From Candidatus Gastranaerophilales bacterium HUM_1 (GTDB lineage: Bacteria > Cyanobacteriota > Vampirovibrionia > Gastranaerophilales > Gastranaerophilaceae), in NCBI GenBank assembly GCA_002103105.1, contig DAAY01000003.1, positions 310,001 through 374,000 of the forward strand: a stretch of DNA of 64,000 bases. The letters run 5' to 3'. The notes below the pieces were generated by a model. The model saw only the letters and a program-made list of their open reading frames with translations, ran no database searches and was not told the DNA's origin. Both the position numbers and the translations under genes were made by a program. Below, piece after piece: positions 24,377 through 33,543 of this stretch. Positions within the stretch are counted from its first letter, which is position 1, and each line of letters begins with the position of its first letter.

Positions 24377-24398
24377 GAGCCCTTATGGGCTCTTTTTT
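24377..24398 (+). terminator. Probable original tRNA-Ala terminator
   Basis: GAGCCC (24377-24382), loop TTAT, GGGCTC (24387-24392), then six T. The stretch GGCTCTTTTTTAATGC also occurs at the element-supplied terminator near 13190. It also ends transcription of the unit B gene. Confidence 0.85.
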
Positions 24399-24491
24399 AA
24401 TGCTCAAATTTGTTTTCATTAACAAATTTATTTTTTAGAGGTTTTGTATATTGTGTAGCTATAAATTAAAAATAGAGGAATATACAAACCT

Positions 24492-25904
24492 ATGAATATA
24501 AATCGAATTTCTTCTGCTGAGATTCCTGTTCAAAAAACATTGCAAACAATGCAGAATTATATTTATAATCCTTTTTCAAAGGATCATAAAATAAAACCTG
24601 AATTATTAGCACATGATTTATACCGTGTTAGTGAAAAATGTAATACAAATCAGTTGAAAACTCTTTTCAATAACACATTTGTCAATATTGCTCAAAGGAT
24701 GATTGAAGCCCAGCAAAATAATTTTGCTGGAATAATTTATAGCTTTTTGATAAAAACTAATCAAGAAAATATTCCGTTCTTAAAAACAATAACTACAAAA
24801 GCTCTCAAGTGTGCCCAAAAACAAAATGATAGTGTGCATATTGCAACAAGGGCAGCTGAACTTGCCAATCTTTATAAAGACACAGAACCAGATAAGTATT
24901 TAACTTATATGACGATGGCAAGAAATGCACTAAAAGATGTTTGTGAAAATTATGATACCATAGGTAAAAATTTCAACACTATTTCTCGGTCATTGAATAC
25001 AAAAGAAGCTTATTTGTTCAAGTTAATTAGGACAGATTTGGATATTGTTTTGAAAAATGAAAAAGCTAACCCTAAAGAAAATAAAAAGAGATTGTTAGCA
25101 ATTTATAAAAATATCAATTCTTTATATGAAGACCCAAGTATAGTTGACAAGCGAGAGTTATGTAGAATTAGGACCTTTGCACAAAAGCAAATTTCTGATT
25201 TAGTTTTCAACATGAATTATAAAGGGTTGAACCCTAAAGAATTGAAAAATGTTTTTGATTTATCTTCTGAAAAAGTAATACATAGTGTATTGAATAAAGA
25301 ACCTATTACAAAAGAAAAATTTACGGATTTTTATTCTGGCTTGTATGATGAATTTAAAAAGAACTCTAAAGAAAAAGTGTTTATTTCTAAAACGTTTGAA
25401 TTTATTGACAAACTTGAAAATGTTAATGGTGAATTTTTTACAAGTAAATTATATACAATATTATTAGATAAAAACAAATCAAATTTCGAAAATACTATGA
25501 TGATTACGAGAAATGGATTAAATCGAAAAATTAAAGATAAAGATGATTTTGGTATTGTCTTTTTTGGTTTCAAATTAGCAAAAGTTCTAAAAGAGAATAA
25601 TGAGTTTGGAAAGTATATTAATACTTTAGATATTAAAATGACAGCGACTAAAAATATTATTAATAATTACGAAGAATTGTCTAAAACAAGGACTTTTAGA
25701 CCTAAAGAAGATTATATCAAAGAGCTGATGTATGATAAGGTTAGTGTTGCAAATGCTTTAAAAAGAACTAACCCAGAACACTCAAAAGAAGTATTGAAAG
25801 AAGCGAAGGCTTTGCTAGACTCATTGTCAAATGATTACAAGGCAAAGGATGCTGCTATTGGGAAAATTGCAAAATATATTCATTATAGACTTTCGCATGA
25901 ATAA
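24492..25904 (+). CDS. Unknown helical-repeat protein
   Basis: Not recognised. The 470 residues start MNINRISSAEIPVQKTLQTM and are almost wholly predicted helical, Lys/Asn-rich. They hold repeated helix pairs reminiscent of TPR-like solenoids (HIATRAAELANLYKDTEPDK, PKENKKRLLAIYKNINSLYE). No signal peptide, membrane helix or catalytic motif. AGAGGAA lies about 11 bases before the ATG. It is the first chromosomal gene after the tRNA-Ala array and stands alone before tyrA. Confidence 0.75.
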   Translation: MNINRISSAEIPVQKTLQTMQNYIYNPFSKDHKIKPELLAHDLYRVSEKCNTNQLKTLFNNTFVNIAQRMIEAQQNNFAGIIYSFLIKTNQENIPFLKTITTKALKCAQKQNDSVHIATRAAELANLYKDTEPDKYLTYMTMARNALKDVCENYDTIGKNFNTISRSLNTKEAYLFKLIRTDLDIVLKNEKANPKENKKRLLAIYKNINSLYEDPSIVDKRELCRIRTFAQKQISDLVFNMNYKGLNPKELKNVFDLSSEKVIHSVLNKEPITKEKFTDFYSGLYDEFKKNSKEKVFISKTFEFIDKLENVNGEFFTSKLYTILLDKNKSNFENTMMITRNGLNRKIKDKDDFGIVFFGFKLAKVLKENNEFGKYINTLDIKMTATKNIINNYEELSKTRTFRPKEDYIKELMYDKVSVANALKRTNPEHSKEVLKEAKALLDSLSNDYKAKDAAIGKIAKYIHYRLSHE

Positions 25905-25989
25905 TACAAACTCGTATAAGCAACGTAATAGCATAATGTAAGTCGGAATGTCTTTGTGGTATATTATCTTCAAAAAGGAGAGATGATAT

Positions 25990-26742
25990 ATGAAGATTGG
26001 GATTATTGGTTTGGGTTTGATTGGTGGTTCTATTTATCGTGATTTAAAAAAACTCAATTATGACGTTGTTGCTGTTTCTCAATCTCAAAATGGTACAGGA
26101 ATATACAAAGATTTTTCGATTTTGAAAACTTGTGATATTGTTTTTGTTTGTTCTCCAATGAATAAAACTCTTCAAGTTTTAGATGAGTTAGAAAATGTTC
26201 TCCTCCCTAATACTATTGTAACGGATGTTTGTTCCTTGAAACAGTTTGTATCTAAGAAAAAACGACCTTATAAATTTATTCCTTCTCATCCTATGGCTGG
26301 AACAGAACATCAAGGGTTTGAAAATTCTATGGAAGGGTTGTTTCGTGGTAGAAAGTGGGTTGTTACTCCTGTTTGGGGGAATGATGAAACACTAGTTTCT
26401 ATCATTGAAAAACTTGGGGCGACACCTGTTGTTACAACCCCTGAAAAGCATGATGAAGCTGTTGCTTTGATTTCTCATATGCCGATGCTTGTAGCTCAAG
26501 CTATTTTTAAAACTGCGAGTGATAATGAATTAGCTCTAGAAATTGCATCATCTGGATTTAGGGATATGACAAGACTTGCAATATCTAATGTTGAAATGGC
26601 AAATGATATGATTTTAATGAATTCTGAAAATATTCAAACAAGTGTATTGAAGTTATACAAATCAATTGGCGACTTAACTAACTCGGATTATCTTTCTCAG
26701 ATAAAAGAGATTAAATTAAATCGCCAATCGATGTTTTTATAA
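25990..26742 (+). CDS. tyrA: Prephenate/arogenate dehydrogenase
   Basis: Oxidative decarboxylation of prephenate or arogenate, the last committed step of tyrosine synthesis, using NAD(P). The 250 residues carry an N-terminal Rossmann fold with GLGLIGG (7-13), and the family active-site stretch SHPMAGTEHQG with H100. A helical dimerisation domain has LISHMPMLVAQAIF and SSGFRDMTRLA. It is somewhat shorter than typical (about 280) and lacks an ACT domain. AAGGAGAG precedes the ATG. Prephenate versus arogenate preference cannot be read from the sequence. Confidence 0.93.
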   Translation: MKIGIIGLGLIGGSIYRDLKKLNYDVVAVSQSQNGTGIYKDFSILKTCDIVFVCSPMNKTLQVLDELENVLLPNTIVTDVCSLKQFVSKKKRPYKFIPSHPMAGTEHQGFENSMEGLFRGRKWVVTPVWGNDETLVSIIEKLGATPVVTTPEKHDEAVALISHMPMLVAQAIFKTASDNELALEIASSGFRDMTRLAISNVEMANDMILMNSENIQTSVLKLYKSIGDLTNSDYLSQIKEIKLNRQSMFL

Positions 26743-26772
26743 GTTTGTGGAATTTTTATTTAGGTGCAATTT

Positions 26773-28038
26773 TTAGTAACCTGCTGCTGCCCACATTTCG
26801 TCCATTTGTTGTTTTTTTAATGCTAATGCTGCATCTATTTCCTTTTTTTGTTTTTCAATCATTTCCTCCACTTCTTGCAATCTTTGTTGTTTGATTCTTG
26901 TAGCATCAGCTTCGCTTTGTGCGATGAGGTCTTCTAGTTTTTGTTTTGTTTTAGGAGCTTCCGCCTTTGGTGTTTCAACTTTTGGTGAATGCTCAGCCCA
27001 TGCTTGTGAAACTTGTGCATCTTTTGATTTAGCTGCTTTTGCGTCCAATTTAGCCAATTCAGCTTGTCTTTGAGCTAAAATTTCATCTGCGGATGGAGCT
27101 TTTGATTGAGTATATTCTTTCCATGCTGCGTCCATTTGTTTCTTTTTCAATGCTTCTGCTTTAGCTTGAGCTTTGGTTTTCTTTGGTGTAGCTGCTGTTT
27201 CAGCTTTTGGAGCGGGAGCTGGAGTTTCAGGAACTTTTGGAGCTACAGGTTTTGCTTTTGGTGTAGATGCAGGAGTTAATTTTGATAAATCAATACCGTG
27301 TTTGTGTTCATATTTTGCGATATTCAATTCTTTTGTAATTGCTCTGCCGTCTGGTGTTTGAATTTTTACAATTTTACCATTTTTTACTGTTAATTTTGCA
27401 CCGTTACTTTCAAACAATCCATTTAGGCTTGTGTTAACTTCTGACATTCCTTGTTTAGCTTTTTCCAAAGCTTTAACACTTTCTGGAGATGCTGCATTTT
27501 GAATTTGATGAGCAATTGCTGTTTCTCTTGCGGCCACTGCATTATTGGCTTTAATTGCGGCTTTTTGTTCTGCTGTTGGAGCTACATATCTAATAGATTC
27601 ATCGTATGCAGCTTGTTGTGCTTTTGTTGGAGTGTCTTTAATTGCTTGTTCTACTGCTTTTCTTGCACTTGAATTTGCTGTGCTGGTTTCAATATTTCTT
27701 ACTACTTCAGCAGCTGGTTTTGCTGGGGTGTTAACTTTGATTGTCTTTCCTGCTGTTTCTGCGGTTTTAGCCCCTTCTCCTACAACTTTACTGCCTTTAT
27801 TAAACAATCCTTTTAGTTTGTTCCAAAGTGTTTTTCCATGTTTTTTAAGAAGAACTGCTGCACCAACTACAACAGCAAGTGTTGCAACTGTTTTTAGTAC
27901 GGTATGTTTGTTTTTCTTTTCTTCTTTTTCTGGCATAATTAAACCAGGTTTAAAATCTTCTGGTCCATTGTACTTTTTCGCTGTGAACGACGTTACTTGG
28001 GGTTGATAACCAACAGCCGATAAATTTGAAATTGACAT
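26773..28038 (-). CDS. Ala/Lys-rich membrane-anchored protein with FTA motif
   Basis: Not a named family. It has 421 residues from ATG 28038 (AAAGGGA upstream); an upstream start at 28074 is less likely. The N-terminus MSISNLSAVGYQPQVTSF continues TAKKY, giving the short motif at about 15-22. A Lys-rich stretch then a hydrophobic helix follow (about 46-64, VLKTVATLAVVVGAAVLL). The rest is Ala/Lys/Pro-rich and coiled-coil prone, with an internal repeat: KKKQMDAAWKEY and KKQQMDEMWAAAGY. The motif-Lys-helix module closely resembles the protein at 62496-62903. Possibly a filamentous or scaffold protein anchored in the membrane; no enzyme motif is seen. Confidence 0.75.
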   Translation of the reverse strand: MSISNLSAVGYQPQVTSFTAKKYNGPEDFKPGLIMPEKEEKKNKHTVLKTVATLAVVVGAAVLLKKHGKTLWNKLKGLFNKGSKVVGEGAKTAETAGKTIKVNTPAKPAAEVVRNIETSTANSSARKAVEQAIKDTPTKAQQAAYDESIRYVAPTAEQKAAIKANNAVAARETAIAHQIQNAASPESVKALEKAKQGMSEVNTSLNGLFESNGAKLTVKNGKIVKIQTPDGRAITKELNIAKYEHKHGIDLSKLTPASTPKAKPVAPKVPETPAPAPKAETAATPKKTKAQAKAEALKKKQMDAAWKEYTQSKAPSADEILAQRQAELAKLDAKAAKSKDAQVSQAWAEHSPKVETPKAEAPKTKQKLEDLIAQSEADATRIKQQRLQEVEEMIEKQKKEIDAALALKKQQMDEMWAAAGY

Positions 28039-28268
28039 AGTAATTCCCTTTCCACTTTCTATATTGTTTTCCACCTATATGTTTATATAAAGTTTTTTTG
28101 TTTGGGAGAATTGTCTCAATCATGTTTTTTTTAAATTCTTATTATTTTTCTTAAGTCAGTTGGAGCAAGGTTTTGAGGATGTTAATATTTTTCTTAACAT
28201 ATTGTTACAAATTAAAATCCTAATTGACATAAGTAGATTAAATTGCTACAATAATAGCAGGAGTGTGT

Positions 28269-28625
28269 ATGGTAGTAAATTTAGCTTCAAAACAAGAGAT
28301 TATTAATAGAAATTATAATCATATTTACGCACATGAGATGGCTCACAAGTCTGCTGGTGGGGTATTTGCTGGAGCAATTTCAATTGAACGAAATGCTGAT
28401 GGTATCCCTGTTTCTGGACATGTGCCTATTAAGATGCCTGTTTTGAATAAAAAGAATCCTCAACAAACAATTGACCATGCTAATACTGTAATTCGTGCTG
28501 CTTTAGCTCCTTCTGATCCGTCTGGTCAAGATTATAAAGTTGCAAATCAAGCAAATCAGATTAAAATGAAAGCTCAAGCTCTAAAATCAAAATCTCAAGG
28601 GAATAAATTGGATTTACAAGCCTAG
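28269..28625 (+). CDS. Minimal SprA-like protein with HExxH motif
   Basis: It has 118 residues from ATG 28269, with AGGAG at 28259-28263 just 5 bases upstream; a GTG at 28263 is in frame. It contains HEMAH (22-26), a zinc metalloprotease-type HExxH, in the context AHEMAHKSAGGVFAGAISIE. This is followed by GHVPIKMPVLNKKNPQQT and RAALAPSDPSGQDYKVANQA. The pattern matches the SprA-related putative metalloprotease family (PF12118), although this copy is only the core. No signal peptide is seen. Protease activity has not been shown for most of the family. Confidence 0.75.
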   Translation: MVVNLASKQEIINRNYNHIYAHEMAHKSAGGVFAGAISIERNADGIPVSGHVPIKMPVLNKKNPQQTIDHANTVIRAALAPSDPSGQDYKVANQANQIKMKAQALKSKSQGNKLDLQA

Positions 28626-28742
28626 ATATTGGAAAAATTTCTGTTGCACTCTCTTTTGAATATTATTACAAAATATTCAAATACGTGAAATGTAAATTTT
28701 TTAGTATATAATATAAATAAAAAATGAAACGTAGGAGGTACA

Positions 28743-29882
28743 ATGGATAATATAGTTTCAAATTATGATAATAATAATCAAAGATCGAATATAAATCCTA
28801 CCAGAATCAAGGTTATTGGTGTCGGCGGTGGCGGCGGAAATGCTGTAAACCGTATGATTAAGGCAAAACTTGCAGGCGTTGAATTCTGGTTGATGAATAC
28901 AGATTTACAAGTTTTGACATATAGTAATGTTCCAAACAAATTGCAATTAGGTGTTGCGACAACAAAGGGTTTGGGTTCAGGTGGAGATCCTTCAACTGGT
29001 GAAAAAGCTGCAACAGAAATGAAAGATGATATCACAAGAGCTTTAGATGGTGCCGATATGGTGTTCATTACTGCTGGTATGGGTGGTGGAACAGGTACTG
29101 GTGCGGCTCCAATCGTTGCTCAAATTGCTAGAGATTTAGGAATTTTGACTATCGCATTTGTTACAAAACCTTTCTCTTGGGAAGGTAAAAAAAGAATGGC
29201 TCAAGCAGAGGCTGGTATTGAAAAACTTAAAAAATATGTTGATGCTATCCTTGTTGTTCCAAACGATAAGTTGCTTCAAGTTGTTGAACGTCAAATCGGT
29301 TTGAGAGAAGCTTTCTGCGTAACAGATGAAGTTCTATACCGTGGTATTCAAGGCTTGTCAGATATTATTACTATTCCAGGTATGATTAACATCGACTTTG
29401 CCGACGTAAGAAAGGTTGTTAAAGATTCTGGTACAGCGTTGATGGGTATTGGTAGAGCTCAAGGTGAAGGAAGAGCTATCAAAGCTGCTGAAATGGCTAT
29501 CAATTCTCAATTATTGGAATCTTCAATTGATGGCGCTTCTGGTATTATTGTTAATATCACTGGTAGTTCTAATATGACATTGTATGAAATCAATGATGCA
29601 ACAACTATTATTAACAATGTTGTTAAGGATGATGCGGATGTAATCATTGGTACTGCAATTAATGAAGCGTTCCAAAATGAAATTCAGATTACTGTTATTG
29701 CAACAGGCTTTTCTGAAAAACCTGACCAAAGTTCAATCAACACTCCGCAACTATCAGCTGCTGAGTATTTTCAAGGTAAATCAACATCAGGTGTAGGAAA
29801 TTCTACATTATCAACAAATGCAGGTTTTCCTCAAATGCCACAATTGAAATTAGATGTTCCTGATTTCTTGAAAAAAGACTAG
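28743..29882 (+). CDS. ftsZ: Cell-division protein FtsZ
   Basis: Tubulin-like GTPase that forms the division ring. The 379 residues include the GTP-binding tubulin signature GGGTGTG (114-120), GVGGGGGNAVNRM, the T7-loop region NIDFADVRKV, and a short linker to the C-terminal peptide LDVPDFLKKD that binds FtsA/ZipA-like partners. TAGGAGGT precedes the ATG. A 9-bp inverted repeat (TTGAATATT 28656-28664, AATATTCAA 28672-28680) lies in its leader, with a TATAAT-like box just after. Terminated at 29904. Confidence 0.98.
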   Translation: MDNIVSNYDNNNQRSNINPTRIKVIGVGGGGGNAVNRMIKAKLAGVEFWLMNTDLQVLTYSNVPNKLQLGVATTKGLGSGGDPSTGEKAATEMKDDITRALDGADMVFITAGMGGGTGTGAAPIVAQIARDLGILTIAFVTKPFSWEGKKRMAQAEAGIEKLKKYVDAILVVPNDKLLQVVERQIGLREAFCVTDEVLYRGIQGLSDIITIPGMINIDFADVRKVVKDSGTALMGIGRAQGEGRAIKAAEMAINSQLLESSIDGASGIIVNITGSSNMTLYEINDATTIINNVVKDDADVIIGTAINEAFQNEIQITVIATGFSEKPDQSSINTPQLSAAEYFQGKSTSGVGNSTLSTNAGFPQMPQLKLDVPDFLKKD

Positions 29883-29903
29883 GTTGAAGAGGATTAAATT
29901 CAT

Positions 29904-29945
29904 AAAAAGAGTAGGTTCTAATTTTGGACTTACTCTTTTTTAATA
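29904..29945 (+). terminator. Terminator after ftsZ
   Basis: AAAAAGAGTA (29904-29913) pairs with TACTCTTTTT (29931-29940), T-rich tail, 22 bases after the ftsZ stop. Confidence 0.85.
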
Positions 29946-29989
29946 ATTGTGATAGATTGGAGTTATAGCACAGAAAAGAGGGAAAGATT

Positions 29990-30268
29990 ATGACAGATAA
30001 ACCAGAAGTAATTCAATATAGAACGGTTGGAACTTGTTGCCAATTAATGCAAGTAGCTATTCAAGATGGAAAAGTTGTAGATGCTGAATTCATTGGAGGA
30101 TGTAACGGTAATTTAAAAGGTATTAAGAGTTTAATTAAAGGAATGCCAATTGATGACGTTATTGAAAAATTGCAAGGAATTACTTGTAATTCAAAGCCCA
30201 CAAGTTGTCCAGACCAATTGGCAAAATGTTTAATTGAATATAAATCTCAAAAAATTGCAAAAATTTAA
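29990..30268 (+). CDS. TSCPD-domain protein (TIGR03905 type)
   Basis: The 92-residue protein shows YRTVGTCCQLMQVAI, FIGGCNGNLKGI, and TSCPDQLAKCL, which fits the small TSCPD-domain family (TIGR03905-type uncharacterised protein). A similar domain is found at the C-terminus of some class II ribonucleotide reductases, where paired cysteines may bind metal. GAGGGAAAG precedes the ATG. It is a single gene between the ftsZ terminator and the next ORF; function unknown. Confidence 0.85.
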   Translation: MTDKPEVIQYRTVGTCCQLMQVAIQDGKVVDAEFIGGCNGNLKGIKSLIKGMPIDDVIEKLQGITCNSKPTSCPDQLAKCLIEYKSQKIAKI

Positions 30269-30345
30269 TAAGATTTGTGTTGTTGGGGCAATAATCTTTC
30301 CTCTTTTGTTTTTATATAGATATACAAAAGGGGAAAGTTATTTTT

Positions 30346-31056
30346 ATGGGTTTTAAATTTGATACTGTAAGAACAATTGTTTCTGAATTGGGAACGAAAA
30401 CGGCGAATTTTCTTAAACATGAACAACCCGCAAATGTACTGAAACAATCCGCTGGGAATAAGCCTTTGTTTTGTCACGAATATTGGAAAGCGTGTAAAGA
30501 ACAACGAGTTATTCGCCAAACTAATCGTGAATCCGTATCACTACATGGTGATTTAAATGGGATAAATCATTTCTTTATAACTGGTGGGAATCCAAGATAT
30601 ATGGGTGATACTTTTGTAAAAGAAATGACTCCTCGTGAAATGATTAGTCTTACTGATATGGAGTTCAAAAAGTTAAAGCCAACTGAAAAAATGCTTAATG
30701 TCTATCGTTGTATTGGTGAAAAGCCAGATTTCTTCTCGGAATATGGTCTATATAAGAAAAGGCTTGGAATTAAAAAAGGTGACGTAATTGATATGAAAGA
30801 GTACGCTTATGCGACTTCAAATAAAGATTATGCATCAAGGTATCTGACAAATGATACTGGAATTGCCTATGAAATTGAAGTTCCTAAAGGCTCACGAGTT
30901 TCTCGTGTGGGCAATGAAACCTGTGACGAAATAGTGTTCCCTCGAAGTTCAAAATTTGAATGTATTGGAACGGAACATGTTAAAAATTCAGAACAGGATT
31001 TTTTGAGGGTAAAACTCCGTTATATTCAGCCAAATGAGCCTTGGCGAAATCCTTAG
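30346..31056 (+). CDS. Probable ADP-ribosyltransferase (exoenzyme-type fold)
   Basis: The 236-residue protein fits the R-S-E ADP-ribosyltransferase layout. NAD-binding arginine R121 lies in LNVYRCIGE, ATS (156-158) sits in the STS position (YAYATSNKDYASRYL), and catalytic-type E195 lies in TCDEIVFPRSSKFECIG, which matches the strand before the family's LLPRGSKF. The usual first acidic or glutamine residue of the ExE/QxE pair is C193. That leaves activity uncertain and makes arginine-type specificity unlikely. VPKGSRVSRVG precedes the last strand as expected. No signal peptide. The first 110 residues are unassigned. GGGG precedes the ATG. It could act inside the cell or be a secreted effector or antitoxin-linked toxin; no partner gene is adjacent. 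Confidence 0.7.
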   Translation: MGFKFDTVRTIVSELGTKTANFLKHEQPANVLKQSAGNKPLFCHEYWKACKEQRVIRQTNRESVSLHGDLNGINHFFITGGNPRYMGDTFVKEMTPREMISLTDMEFKKLKPTEKMLNVYRCIGEKPDFFSEYGLYKKRLGIKKGDVIDMKEYAYATSNKDYASRYLTNDTGIAYEIEVPKGSRVSRVGNETCDEIVFPRSSKFECIGTEHVKNSEQDFLRVKLRYIQPNEPWRNP

Positions 31057-31060
31057 CCTA

Positions 31061-32323
31061 TTATGAACAAGGTAAATCTTTGTGGTGGAAATGTTTTGTG
31101 CCTTTTACGTAGTCATCTACAATATTTCCGTTACCGATAAGTTTGTACTTGTAAATGGTTAACCCTTCAAGTCCAACTGGTCCTCTTGCGTGAGTTTTGT
31201 TAGTTGAAATTCCAACTTCTGCACCAAAACCATATCTAAATCCATCAGCAAAACGAGTTGAAGCATTCATATAAACCCCTGCGGAATCTACATTGTTCAT
31301 GAATTTTTCTGCATTTTGGATGTCTTTTGTAATAATACTATCTGTATGTCCAGAACCATATGTGTTTATATGCTCAATGGCTTCATCAAGAGAATCGACA
31401 AATTTATAAGATAAAATTTTGTCACCATATTCAGTTGACCAATCTTCTGGGTTTGGAACAAGTTTTATTTCTGATAATTGTAAAGATGCCAAAAGGTCGT
31501 TAGCCTTTGGGAAATCTTTGTGGATTAAAAGTGTTTCAACTGCATTGCAGGCACTTGGGTATTGAGTTTTTGCATCTATTACAACTCTTGATGCCATTTC
31601 AATATCTGCTGATTTATCTACAAAAATATGGCAAATTCCACTGGCATGACCGAGTACAGGAATTTTTGTATTTTCTTTAATAAATTTTACTAGTTTATTT
31701 CCACCACGAGGGATTATTAAATTGATGTAGTTGTCGCATTTTAACATTTCTGCAACATCTTCTCTTGAAAATACTTGTTGTACTACATTCTTAGGGAATT
31801 CTTTTACTTCGTTTAATGCAGAATTAATAATTTCCATAATTTTTTCATTTGTGTGTTTTGATTCTTTTCCACCTTTTAGAATTACGGCGTTTGAAGATTT
31901 TATTGCAAGAGACGAAATTTGTGAAATTACATCAGGTCTAGCTTCAAAAATTATCCCCAAAACCCCGATAGGACAAGAAATTTTTGTTAATGTTAAATCT
32001 GAATCTAGTTCTCTTTTGAAAAGAATTTTCCTGATGGGATCTTCCAGATTTGCAATATCTCGAACTCCTTGAATCATATCTCTCATTTTGTTTTCGTCAA
32101 GTTTTAGACGGTTGAAAGTAGCTTTTGTAATTTCTCCATTTTCAACTAATTTTTCAGCTTCTTCTAAATCTCTTTTGTTTGCTTCAAAAATTTCAGTTTT
32201 GTGAGCTTCAAAAAAATCCGCAATTTTACTCAATGCAGAGTTTTTTATTTCTGTATTGAGTTCGGCAATTTTTAGTGATGCTTGTTTTGCATTCTTAGCT
32301 ATTTCAATAAAATTCTTTTCCAA
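31061..32323 (-). CDS. proA: Gamma-glutamyl phosphate reductase
   Basis: NADPH-dependent reduction of gamma-glutamyl phosphate to glutamate semialdehyde, the second step of proline synthesis. The 420 residues contain the ALDH-fold catalytic cysteine in YPSACNAVETLL. Other family landmarks are IFEARPDVISQI, AVILKGGKESKHTN, DLIMASR-like IEMASRVV, and FGAEVGISTNKTHARGPVGL near the end. Length is typical. It follows proB by 33 bases in the uvrC-proB-proA operon. Confidence 0.97.
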   Translation of the reverse strand: MEKNFIEIAKNAKQASLKIAELNTEIKNSALSKIADFFEAHKTEIFEANKRDLEEAEKLVENGEITKATFNRLKLDENKMRDMIQGVRDIANLEDPIRKILFKRELDSDLTLTKISCPIGVLGIIFEARPDVISQISSLAIKSSNAVILKGGKESKHTNEKIMEIINSALNEVKEFPKNVVQQVFSREDVAEMLKCDNYINLIIPRGGNKLVKFIKENTKIPVLGHASGICHIFVDKSADIEMASRVVIDAKTQYPSACNAVETLLIHKDFPKANDLLASLQLSEIKLVPNPEDWSTEYGDKILSYKFVDSLDEAIEHINTYGSGHTDSIITKDIQNAEKFMNNVDSAGVYMNASTRFADGFRYGFGAEVGISTNKTHARGPVGLEGLTIYKYKLIGNGNIVDDYVKGTKHFHHKDLPCS

Positions 32324-32356
32324 TTTAGCTCTCCTAATTTTGTGGTGAGTAAAACG

Positions 32357-33505
32357 TTATAATATTGTGATGTTGTCACGAGTTATGATTGCATCATAGT
32401 TTTTAAATCCTAAAATGTCTGCGATGTTGTCAGAATGAGAACCGATAACTTTTTCGCAAGAATGCGAATCATAGTTGACAATGCCACGAGCAAATTCGTG
32501 ATGTTTTTCATCAAGGATAGAGATTACATCTCCTTTTTGGAAGTGGTTTTTAACTCCAATTACACCGATAGGTAAAAGACTTTTTTCTTTTGAAATCAGT
32601 GCATGTTTTGCTCCATCGTTTACAATGATTTTCCCTACAATGTTTGTGGCATAACCAATCCAACGTTTTTTATCAGAAAGGTTTTCGTCTGATGGTAAAA
32701 ACATTGTTCCCAAATCTTCGCCTTCAAAAATCCTTTTGATGATATATGGTTGTTTGCCGTTTGCGATAAGAACTTTGCCCCCAAATCGAGTTACAAGTCT
32801 TGCGGCTTTTAATTTTGTTTCCATTCCGCCTCTTCCGCCATCAGAAACACCTGAAGCGAGTGCTAAAATGTCGTCATTAACTTCTTTTACTGATTTAATG
32901 AGTTTAGCATTTGGATTTGATTTTGGATTGTCATCGTAAAGTCCGTTAATATCTGATAAAATTACTAATAAATCTGCATCAAGTTCACTAGCAACAAGAG
33001 CTGAAAGTTTGTCGTTATCAGAAAAACATACTTGCATATCTTCTTTAACATAACGAAGTGCGACATCCAAAGTTGAAACTGTGTCGTTTTGGTTAATTAC
33101 AGGAATTACCCCAAGTTCAAGTAATTTGTTGAATGTTGTTCTCAAGCTTAAGTATCTTTGACGAATTGAAAAATCGTCTTCTGTTAAAAGAATTTGAGCT
33201 GCTGTCAATCCGTATGTGTCAAAGCCGTTTTCGTAAATGGACATTAGCTTACCTTGCCCAATTGCAGCACATGCTTGTTTTAGTGCTGTTCCACTGGTAT
33301 CATCAAGTCCTAGCCTTTTTTTACCTAATCCCACTGCACCTGAAGTTACGATAATAACTTCTTTCCCTGATTTTACAAGATGGGCAATATCTTCAATGAA
33401 AGTGTAAACACGTGGCAAAGATACATAACCATCATCATTTCTTAATACATTAGTTCCTAATTTGAAAACGATACGTTTTGCTTTAATAAATTCAAATCTA
33501 TCCAT
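32357..33505 (-). CDS. proB: Glutamate 5-kinase with PUA domain
   Basis: First step of proline synthesis: ATP + glutamate to gamma-glutamyl phosphate. The 382 residues comprise an amino-acid kinase domain (FKLGTNVLRND, IIVTSGAVGLGKKRLG, PVINQNDTVS, SDNDKLSALVA, GGRGGMETKLKAARL), then a C-terminal PUA domain from about residue 280 (AKHALISKEKSLLPIGVIGV). It starts 38 bases after the uvrC stop and is followed by proA. Feedback control by proline is usual for the family. Confidence 0.97.
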   Translation of the reverse strand: MDRFEFIKAKRIVFKLGTNVLRNDDGYVSLPRVYTFIEDIAHLVKSGKEVIIVTSGAVGLGKKRLGLDDTSGTALKQACAAIGQGKLMSIYENGFDTYGLTAAQILLTEDDFSIRQRYLSLRTTFNKLLELGVIPVINQNDTVSTLDVALRYVKEDMQVCFSDNDKLSALVASELDADLLVILSDINGLYDDNPKSNPNAKLIKSVKEVNDDILALASGVSDGGRGGMETKLKAARLVTRFGGKVLIANGKQPYIIKRIFEGEDLGTMFLPSDENLSDKKRWIGYATNIVGKIIVNDGAKHALISKEKSLLPIGVIGVKNHFQKGDVISILDEKHHEFARGIVNYDSHSCEKVIGSHSDNIADILGFKNYDAIITRDNITIL

Positions 33506-33543
33506 ATTTGAATTTTATCACGGAGAAGAAAATAATAAAAGTG

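Noticed and set aside
27545..28006. 153-residue plus-strand frame antisense to the Ala/Lys-rich protein
   Set aside because: Arises from the complementary pattern of Ala/Lys codons; no ribosome-binding site, and the minus strand gene is better supported.
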